A DNA stretch of 64,000 nt, taken from Erigeron canadensis (taxonomy: Eukaryota > Streptophyta > Magnoliopsida > Asterales > Asteraceae). This document shows, one piece after another, positions 56,601 through 64,000 of the stretch (position 1 is the stretch's first letter; each line of letters begins with the position of its first letter). The stretch covers positions 35,573,548 through 35,637,547 of the forward strand of contig NC_057769.1 in the NCBI RefSeq assembly GCF_010389155.1. Direction: 5' to 3'. The position numbers and the translations under genes were made by a program. Under the pieces are notes generated by a model. That model was not told the origin of the DNA, made no database searches, and saw only the letters and a program-made list of their open reading frames with translations.

Positions 56601-56830
56601 AGCATGGAAATCTCCGTCCAGAACTCGACGTCTCCCTGCCCATGCCTACGATCTAACCTCCGGCAAGAGATATCTATCAACCTGCCATACCTCATAAGTT
56701 TCCCTTTGTAAACGTTTCCGAATCCACCTTTGCCGATAATATTGTCATCAGCAAAGTTATCGGTGGCCTTCACTATTTCTTCTAGTGGGATTCGCAAGTG
56801 AGCGAACTCGCTAATTGTGTTAGAGGCCAT
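50641..56830 (-). CDS. TK4: three-kinase-domain protein, complete
   Basis: Exons 56830-55901, 55766-55548, 52807-51797, 51720-50815 and 50673-50641 (310+73+337+302+10 codons plus stop) give about 1,032 residues. All borders are GT-AG and phase 0. This is the best-preserved copy, with a full tail exon (E-D-T-N-I-G-A-E-T-S). Domain states: A dead (HRN, GFE), B dead (HRA, GFR), C complete. The exon 2-3 intron (about 2.7 kb) contains a hAT-like element within a Helitron. Soluble, with no targeting signal seen. Catalytic and biological roles are inferred, as for TK1. Confidence 0.8.
50815..51720 (-). CDS. TK4 exon 4: complete kinase domain C
   Basis: A 302-codon exon with GGGGFG, VAK, HRDIKAANILL, DFG, GTKGYLDPLY. 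The activation-segment end is closer to the usual G-Y-L-D-P-x-Y than in TK1/TK2 (GYCDPLY). Full set of catalytic residues. Confidence 0.88.
51797..52807 (-). CDS. TK4 exon 3: pseudokinase domain B
   Basis: A 337-codon exon opening V-N-G-F-G-H-L-R-I-P-L after acceptor GCAG. The N-lobe has an extra stretch (LMATPIDSPENSS). HRAICSDNILL keeps the Asn loop but lacks the catalytic Asp; DFG is GFR. Ends ALSYQ before donor GTAAAT. Confidence 0.84.
52808..54216. other. TK4 intron sequence
   Basis: 53060-53460 may be a LINE 3' remnant ending in an A-run near 53453-53461 (weak). The rest is AT-rich without coding signal. Confidence 0.35.
54225..55281. mobile_element. hAT-like element, non-autonomous, with 8-bp target duplication
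   Basis: TAGGGATG...CATCCCTA ends; TACTAGAT duplicated at 54217-54224 and 55282-55289. Both subterminal zones are GC-rich arrays of 'gacccg' or 'cgggtc', inverted to each other. The interior (about 54420-55110) is ordinary AT-rich plant DNA with a C-rich 'ccaccacac' leader-like stretch, which may be captured host sequence. No transposase. Confidence 0.75.
55282..55528 (-). mobile_element. Short Helitron in TK4 intron 2
   Basis: Minus strand: 5' end TCTATAATCCCTTATAAAGC at 55528 preceded by A; 3' side hairpin CCGTATCGCGCGGGC, then ATACATCTAGT. The hAT-like element inserted at its 3' tip and duplicated the TACTAGAT that includes the end. It stops 19 bp from exon 2. Confidence 0.55.
55548..55766 (-). 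CDS. TK4 exon 2: acidic linker with Asp runs
   Basis: 73 codons. It contains a run of nine Asp coded by consecutive GAT triplets near 55660-55690, GGGGG, and YYDDDNYDDDNDDDP, then the conserved tail FDAMRRESPYPCK. Acceptor TGTAG, donor GTAATC. The GAT microsatellite lies within the coding frame. Confidence 0.72.
55901..56830 (-). CDS. TK4 exon 1: pseudokinase domain A
   Basis: A 310-codon exon with start MASNTISEFAH. GKGGFG kept, SCRRLD replacing the lysine motif, HRN and GFE. Compared with TK1/TK2 the segment after the Arg motif is shorter and ends QYCEMK before donor GTAAAA, like TK3. Confidence 0.85.
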
Positions 56831-57164
56831 ATTTTTTATATATAATTGTTGTTGTTGGTATTTCAGTGATTCATAATCGAATTACGAGTAAAATATTTTG
56901 AGAAGTAGCCAGATCGGACAATAATGGGTCAAATTACAAATGAATGTGAATGAATGTATGATAAAGATATAACAAGCATTAAACCTCCATCTCCTTGCAT
57001 GTTTATAAGTTTGACTTCTTTTTTTTTTTTTTAATTCTTTATGTGTCTTTACAGATGAGCAGATGGCCAAAAAGAGCTGCAATGTTACAATAAAATAAGA
57101 TTTAAGCAATTATAATTTATAACCCTTTTAAATATCTCAACCACTACTAACATACATCAATAGC
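56831..57164 (-). promoter_or_regulatory. TK4 upstream region
   Basis: Presumed promoter and leader by position only. It differs from the TK1/TK2 upstream region. No core element could be assigned with confidence. Confidence 0.25.
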
Positions 57165-58279
57165 GAGTATGAGATGGCAAAAATACTCGTATCCGATGGG
57201 GGCCAACCTAATATCTGCACCCGATTTGATTGGGGAATCCCTGAGTTGATCAGGGATGGAGACGGGTACGGGGATGTAAATCTAATCTCCATGGAAATGG
57301 AGACGGGGATGGGGAACCGTAAATCCCCGTCTCCATACCCAAACCCGAAAATACTATATATATTTATTCAAGCCCGTCCTGTCGATTTTAGATGCCCTGC
57401 CCAATAATATATATTGGGACCTCTAAACATAAAAAAATCCATCATATAATAAAAAGATAATATGTTACGATAAACGTTTTTTGCAATTAGATTTGGAGAA
57501 ATAAACTTATATGATTAAGCATGTTCAAATATTGTTTAAAAAAAAAAAAATAAAGTCAGTCATATAATATAAAAAATTTATATATCTTACGAGTATTAAA
57601 ACTTATGTATAGACATATTAAAGCAATCTTAACAAAGTTCTTAAATTTATATAGTTAAATGTAGCGATATTTATGCTTTGTATAAGACCTATTTGCCTAA
57701 TTTTCAATATAAGTATTTTGTATATACATTATAATAAAGTAAATGAATTAATTAATCTATATATAAAATACAAGAAATTTAGTCACTTCAAAAGTGGTAG
57801 CAGTATAGCGAAACGTGTAGCACATTTATAATTGTAATCTGAGCCAATATATATGGAGGGTTAAACAAAAATTGGTGCCCACAAAAAATTAGTAAAAAAA
57901 TGGTACCCTGCTCTGGTGCGCAGCTTGCGCTGGCTCATCACCGGGCCTGTATTTATTAGAATCACTTTAAGTTCTTATTTATATTCTAGAATCAATTTTA
58001 AGTTTAATGCTTTTGTGTAGTAATTTTTATGTGTTATACTTTATTAATCATTTACTTAACATATATATTTGTTTATACATAGAAAGAAAATGTCGAAATA
58101 CATATTCTCCTACGTATCAAGATAAATTCATGTTTATTCAAAAAAGCTATCCCCAATACCCGATGGGGATGGGTACGAAAATGTAATTTAGTTACCCGAC
58201 GAGGATGGGAATTACAACTGAAAATCGGGTATGGGGATGGGGATTGAGATCCCCAACAATCCCCGCCTCATTGTCATAC
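57165..58279. mobile_element. hAT-like element with GGGGATGGGG-type subterminal repeats
   Basis: Left end GAGTATGAGATGG and right-end complement GTATGACAATGAGG are imperfect inverted repeats. Flanks TCAATAGC (57157-57164) and TTAATAGC (58280-58287) look like an 8-bp duplication with one change. Both ends are rich in 'gatgggga' or 'tccccatc'. No transposase. Confidence 0.5.
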
Positions 58280-58482
58280 TTAATAGCAAGACATATATAT
58301 AGTGGTTCAATATAAAATGGGTCGAATAATATACAAGAATATATATTTCTTTTATTTATACACATAAATAATTGCATCTCTTTGGCTGTTTTGCATGGTG
58401 AAATAAAGGATGGGCCTTGAGATGTTTAAGCCCAACATGTTTATACATCTGCTTAAAACTATAGTTGTTATATAGATGGTAG

Positions 58483-59357
58483 GATGAAGGGTTATTTGAG
58501 AATTTACAAATAAAAAAGAACACGAGAACAATTATGGATCACTCATTTTCTTATATTTTTTCTCTCTTTCATTAAATAAGAAAATTCACCAAAATCATTT
58601 AAAATGTTTTATCTTACAAACCATAAATCGTTAAACGAAACAAAAAGCATAGGTAGTCTTAAAACTTCATCCTCTTTCTTTAGAGATACAATTCGATATA
58701 ATTTTGTCGCCTTTTTAATTTTCGTTTTTTTTCACCATCGCGTTCATCCTACACATGTGTAAGATAATTGTTTTCACATGTATATTAGTAAATGAATATA
58801 TGTACACAATAATGAAGGTCAAGGGCGGAGCTCGTCAATCCATGGCAGAGCCATGGTAGCCAAGGACGGAGCCCGTCAGTCCATGGAGGAGGAATAACGG
58901 CTAAGGGCGGAGCCCGTTAGGTAGATCACCCTCACTGGTCACCCCTATGACCTGTCACCCTCTATGACCTATCACCCTATGACCTATCATCCTCTATGAC
59001 CTATCACCCCCACTAGCTTTGGTTTATGAATATCCTTAAGGGCGAAGCCCATTCTGAATCATAATTTTTGTTCATCCTACACATGTGTAAGTTATGTGTA
59101 ACTACCAAAAAGAAAACAAAAATTAAAAAGTCGTCAAAAGTATATCGAATTGGATCTCTAATGAAAGAGGACGAAATTTTAAGACTACACATGCTTTTTG
59201 TTTCGTCTAACGATTTACGGTTTGTGAGTTAGAACATTTTGAATGATTTGGGTGAATTTTATTATTTAATTGAAGAGGAAGAAAACGGAAAAGAATCTGT
59301 GGCCCAAAATGGTTCTTGAGTTCTTGTTTTTTAGAAGTTCTCAAAATAACTCACCCC
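58483..59357. mobile_element. Mutator-like element with about 280-bp inverted arms
   Basis: Flanked by perfect 10-bp TAGATGGTAG (58473-58482 and 59358-59367). The arms (about 58483-58760 and 59085-59357) are inverted copies, for example 'aattcgatataatttt' against its near complement. The centre holds three to four copies of a 'ggcggagcccgt' motif (58825-58920) and a tandem array of 'ctatgacctatcaccct' units (58930-59010). No coding region. Confidence 0.72.
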
Positions 59358-59620
59358 TAGATGGTAGATTCGCATCTCTTTGGTTGTTTTGCAACGAAAT
59401 AACCAAATCAAAAGCTTCTAATTTTATAAAGAAAAATTATCAAATCTAGCTTCTGCTAAGAAAAGAGATTAAGTTTGCACATCGATTAATCAAGGTTTGT
59501 TATAATTTCGCTTTACCCTTTATTTATTTATTAATTCTTTGTTTGTATGTATGATTTTGATTGAAGTGTATAAATTTTGAGATGAATTAAGCTATCATCT
59601 TGGCAATTACCCCAGCCAAG
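59358..59620. other. Spacer
   Basis: 59371-59402 ('cgcatctctttgg-tgttttgca') repeats 58371-58404 on the other side of the Mutator-like element, so a small local duplication surrounds it. No gene. Confidence 0.35.
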
Positions 59621-59982
59621 TCTCTTTATCTAACTAAAAGAGAATATGTTTGATCCTATGTGGCACTTCCTTTCACTTGCCACATTAATTTTTTTTCATA
59701 CGTGACAATTTTAGATGACTTTTGTGTTTTAAAATCTAGTATATAATTTGCCATCTCATTCATAGTGACACCGTGGAAAGTTATATTTTTGAGTCAAAAG
59801 GATTTAAAAAACTGTAGAGAATCAAACTTTGGTCTTAAGATTTAATAGAATACATGCCTTTCGATTGAACTATTAGTTCATTTATGTCTCATTGTTAAAA
59901 ACAAATATTATTATAGCTCTAAAGTGTATGGCTTGAATTAGTAAAAACAAGATTTTTTTTTATTTTTAATTTTCATCATTCG

Positions 59983-60346
59983 TCTCTATATATAATTAAA
60001 AAAAGATATGTTTTTTGTTAAGTGACATTTTTATTAATTCGATGATAATTATCTTTTTTCAAATAAGATTTTTTTATTATATTATATTTTTTAAAAGTAT
60101 TTATTAGATTATATTAAAAAATATATATCATAATAAAAGACTTTTATGATTTATAAATATTTATGTTTCATTAGTCATGTTTTAACATATTTGGCGTATG
60201 TCATATATATATATATTTATAAATTATAATTTTATTTTTTACATCGATTGTAATCTAACGGGTTTTTATATCATAATTTATGAATATATTATATTTTTTA
60301 TTTATGTTTTCAGTCAGTCCCACACAACGTGTGGGTTTAATCTAGT
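59983..60346 (+). mobile_element. Helitron with intact 3' hairpin
   Basis: The 3' end has a perfect 7-bp stem CCCACAC-aac-GTGTGGG (60319-60335), then TTTAATCTAGT followed by T. The nearest 5'-like end is TCTCTATATATAATTAAAAA at 59983. A second candidate, TCTCTTTATCTAACTAAAAG, lies at 59621 and resembles the start of the Helitron at 10801. The 3' end is firm, the 5' end is not. Confidence 0.6.
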
Positions 60347-62029
60347 TATCGAATAAAAGATTAAAATAAAGCAAATTCTAGTATTGAATTCTTAGGTTAG
60401 CTTATTCACTCAATCTTTTAACTTATATATATATGCTATTAAGCTTTGATTCTTATAACTTTTTAGCTTATTTTGGATTATTACAATTTAAAAAAAAACA
60501 TCACTATATTAGAAAGTCATAGGATTTACAAGAAATTACTATCCGGCCTCCATTTCTCTAGCTATTGCAAAATTAATCCTATTAGATATACCCAATGCAT
60601 TGAGGCACGGAGAGGTTTGGGATCCTCTTTAGTAAAGTCACTATATCCTTTTCAAGTTTCCCAAAAGAAGAGAATGAAAAGGGGAGAAACCAGAAAAACG
60701 AAAAAAGAAATTCATGGTTAGCAATTGGTGGGAAGAAAAAGAAACAGAAAAGCCATGGTTTGTAATTGGTATTGAACTATTGATAAACTATTATTAAGCA
60801 TTTAAGCTTATGCCCGACACAACATGATTCGCGTTATAGGTGATAAAACCCGACAAGGTGTACCACTCGTCTATTGTATGTACGACATTGCTCCACCAAG
60901 TCAACGATAACCTCTTGCTTAAGCCCATGAAAATAGTATAAATTGCAAAGTGTTTATATAAAAGCATTACAAGAATAATATTTTGTCAACCAATTGACAA
61001 CTGTACCTCTTTTTGTCTTGGGTCAAGTCAACATTTCTGCAAGGACATCTATTCTACCACGTGCATTTTGCATTTTTTTCATGGGCTTAAACTTAAAAAG
61101 CAAATTTACTCATGACAAGGTGAGTCGACAAAAAAATGTTTAAACCCCTAAGATACATAAATTAAACAAACCAAACAAGATGATAATATACCTAATAGTC
61201 TAATACCTTCATTAACTTTAGATCACTTTTATATGCCTCAGGTTGGAAACTCGGTCTGTGCAGAACGCACAGCATCATCATTTGCATTTTTCAGGATTAT
61301 CCAAATTATGTTGATACGGTGATAGAGGCTGTCTTTGGAGGGGTGTAATGACCAGTACTGATCTCTCAGATTTTTCTGGAAAATTTGCTCCTAAACGTTT
61401 TATTTTGTAATAAACTATTACCCTTTGAAACATAAACTTATGTTCTTCACCAACTGAAGAAAAAGAAAGCATATATTAGAAGTGAATTTTTTCAACAAAT
61501 TAACAAATGGGTTAAAAGGGTTAAGTTTACAAGAGTAGCTTAGAAACGCACTGGTTAAATGGGTTAAGCAAATTCAAAGTCTCGATAGTGTCTTTTTAAT
61601 TCAACAAGCACTCCCAAATCAATGTTAAAAAATGTTAACATTATTATCATTGATAATTACCGCTTTGTAATCATATTTGATGTAAAATATATTAACAAAA
61701 GATAAATTAGACCAAAAAAGTAGTTTGAGTCTATTAAACCCCGCCCTCTCCCACTATGACCCTATTAACCATTTTGACCATTACCCGATCCACCTGATCC
61801 ATCCATATTGCAAATGTAACAGATCTTTTGAATGTCCACTTCAATTCCTTGGAATCTTAACGTAAAGGATCTATAAGAACTTATCGATAACTCATGATAT
61901 GATGAATAGTACCGTGGGAATCTTGCCCTTTACTCCTCCAAAAGCTTCTTTCCAAGTAGAACTTCCTCATAAATACTTTTTGACAAAAAGATACTTATGG
62001 CAGAGTACAAAGGCTATTGCAGTGACCTC
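60347..62029. other. Spacer between TK4 and TK5, no gene recognised
   Basis: Short frames at 60473-60721, 61278-61472 and 61899-62105 show no recognisable domains and no splice context. Confidence 0.35.
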
Positions 62030-62359
62030 CTTTTTCACTATTTTAATCATGTCATTACATTTCTCTCGGCTAGTCGCAAATGAATATAATCCTCACAATT
62101 CTTGACAAGTGTTTTAAAATGCCAATAGCTTAACACAGAAAACAAGTCAAGGAATCACTACTTAAAAATCATGTAAACACAAATAACATGGGTTCTACAA
62201 AACTAAGATTACAATTACCCAATTGAACCAAAAGAAAAAGCACAAGATTTAAAACATTCAATAAAATTACATTACATAATTCCCATGACCGTTATGCTTG
62301 TTAAACTTAGTAGTTATCGAGAGTTGTTGACATCCAGAAACAGTTTCTTCATTTTTTGT

Positions 62360-62392
62360 TTAGCTCGTTTCTGCTCCTATGTTTGCATCTTC
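62360..62392 (-). CDS. TK5 exon 5: terminal exon
   Basis: E-D-A-N-I-G-A-E-T-S-stop after acceptor ATACACAG; differs from TK4 by one residue. Confidence 0.65.
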   Translation of the reverse strand, partial: EDANIGAETS

Positions 62393-64000
62393 CTGTGTAT
62401 AAATCAATCAATTTAGAGAAATAAAAACATATAAGTTGCGAATCTATTATCATTTTCAGATTTGACCTTTTTTCTTCTTGTGAGATGAAGATATACATAA
62501 GCAACAACCAAAAAAAATGTAAAAGTATCATAACTTACATGAAATGCTAATGCCTTCTTAAGTTGTGCTAAAACTTGTTTCGCCCTTGGTCTTTTTTCTC
62601 TATCCTCATCTAAGCATTGATAGGCAATGTTTTGAAATGTTGTTAATGATTTTGGCATGATTTCTTTCTTTAAAGCCTCAAATACAACCTCGTCTTGTTT
62701 CCCTTCTTCAAATTTGTGCTTCATGAAACTCGGTAGATATCGACCCTCATATTTGCGAATTTCAAACGTTGATCTCCCACACAAGATCTCAAACAAAACC
62801 ACACCAAATGAATAAATGTCGGATTCTATTGTTAAGAAACCCGATTTTAAGTACAACGGGTCCAAGTAGCCCCGTGTGCCACAAGCATGATCAATGACAT
62901 AGTCTGTTTGTTCATTTACCGTGCTTATGATAGAAAGCCCAAAATCACCAATTTTCGCCTTCCATTCATCAAACAATAAAATATTAGCAGCTTTGATGTC
63001 CCTATGTATCACAACCTCTTTTCCATGAATGCCTCCATGAAGGAAATCCAACCCGGTTGCAAAATCAATGCATATCATAAGTCGATTCCTCCATGTAAGA
63101 CTAGTGTCATTCAGATACTTGTCAAGGCTTCCCTTACACGCATGCTCATAAACAATGATTTTTTCGCATGTTTCATCGTTGTAGCCTACAAGACCGATGA
63201 CATTCTCATGCTTATACTCGTAGAGTATTTGTAGCTCATTGTAATATTGTTGTTCCCCTTGACCTTGACTTGTATCTAACCGCTTTGTGACTATGGTATA
63301 ATTCCCATTTCCATGTCTGTGTGCAACTTCGCCTTTGTATACCTTCCCAAAACCTCCTCCTCCAATGACGTTGTCACCACTGAAGTTATTCGTGGCCAAT
63401 TTTATTTCCTCAAGTGACATCCGGAAGTTATCCTTATTGTTTACCTAAGCATAATGAGAAAACCGGTAACTATTTTATGAAGATATATAGGACCTTAAAA
63501 CAGATTTATAATATTGACTTACATGATATGATAATGCTTTCTTGAGTTCTTCGACCACGACTTTCATTGTTGGACGCTCGTTTTGTGTTTCCGCCAAACA
63601 CCGACATGCAATTGTTAAAAATGTTTCTAAAGAATCTTCATTGGGTCCTTTATTTAGATAAAACTTGTCATCTCCATTCTCCCCCGTAAGTACAGAAGTT
63701 ATCTTTTTCTTCATTATTCCCTTGTCGAACAATTGTCGCACCAACTGGGACAATAGTTCACGTTCTTGACCGTCATTAACCTTAGTTAACAACTTGATAG
63801 ACTTCCCGCATATGATTTCAAGCATAACTACTCCAAAGCTATATACATCTGACTCTCTTTTTATCTTTCCAGTCTTAGCATATTCAGGATCCATATAAGG
63901 ATCGAAGTGAGGATTTGTATTCTCGATATATAGAGTGTCACCAGCCTGCTTCAGAGGCACGAGCAATGAATCTCGAAATCTAGTAATCTTTACCTCCTCA
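62360..64000 (-). CDS. TK5: three-kinase gene, 3' part (cut by the window edge)
   Basis: Visible exons: part of exon 3 (from the edge to 63523, 159 codons), exon 4 (63444-62539, 302 codons) and exon 5 (62392-62360, 10 codons plus stop). Splice borders are GT-AG and phase 0, as in TK4. Exons 1 and 2 must lie to the right of the window. Exon 4 is catalytically complete; the visible part of exon 3 has R-F-R where DFG should be. The downstream flank matches that of TK4. Confidence 0.8.
62539..63444 (-). CDS. TK5 exon 4: complete kinase domain C
   Basis: 302 codons opening V-N-N-K-D-N-F-R-M-S-L-E-E after acceptor TTAG. GGGGFG, VTK (Thr for Ala before the lysine), HRDIKAANILL, DFG, GTRGYLDPLY. Ends ALAFH before donor GTAAGT; relatives have Gln here. 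Confidence 0.87.
63523..64000 (-). CDS. TK5 exon 3 (partial): pseudokinase domain B
   Basis: Starts inside the domain at E-E-V-K-I-T-R-F-R-D-S, continues through DPYMDPEYAKTGK and SDVYSFGVVMLEIICGKS to ERPTMKVVVEELKKALSYH before donor GTAAGT. The N-terminal half is outside the window. Confidence 0.83.

Noticed and set aside
1..64000. CRISPR arrays, operons, prophage
   Set aside because: No evenly spaced direct repeats and no bacterial gene organisation; gene structure is clearly plant-like.

Overview
The window looks like accessory nuclear DNA from a flowering plant: AT-rich, intron-containing genes and dense, nested transposable elements. It is very probably a eudicot. The kinase family and the Helitron and LTR types suggest Asteraceae, but that is an inference made without a database search. 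No bacterial, organellar or viral gene set is present.

The main content is a tandem array of five copies of one unusual kinase gene, all on the minus strand (named TK1-TK5 here): TK1 549-13736, TK2 25507-29589, TK3 33325-35940 (broken), TK4 50641-56830, TK5 62360 to beyond 64000. GT-AG splicing gives the same layout each time: exon 1 = pseudokinase domain A; exon 2 = Asp-rich linker; exon 3 = pseudokinase domain B; exon 4 = a third kinase domain with all catalytic motifs; exon 5 = a tiny tail exon carrying the stop. All internal exon boundaries are phase 0, and every coding exon is a multiple of three in every copy. Full proteins would be about 1,030 residues, with no signal peptide or membrane segment. 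A cytoplasmic pseudokinase-pseudokinase-kinase fusion recalls the tandem kinase proteins of cereal immunity, but with three domains.

Two plus-strand copies of an AlkB-type Fe(II)/2-oxoglutarate dioxygenase gene are interleaved with the array. One is intact (39518-41859, 371 aa in four exons). One is decayed (17200-22520), with a Helitron of about 4 kb in its first intron, and it is followed by a partial exon-2 duplicate and a fragment of a BTB/POZ-MATH (BPM) gene. At 48.7-50.2 kb lie a 247-bp tandem duplication and an inverted duplication of a WD40 (WDR74-like) gene fragment that would fold into a hairpin of about 300 bp.

The rest is mobile DNA that explains most size differences between copies: two solo LTRs, a LINE nested in a short Helitron, several Helitrons, hAT- and Mutator-like non-autonomous elements with target-site duplications, tRNA-derived SINEs and MITEs. 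In TK1 the exon 2-exon 3 intron has grown to about 8.9 kb through such insertions; in TK2 it is about 0.7 kb. Blocks at about 660-3170 plus 12000-17100 and at about 25085-32003 are recent duplicates of each other.
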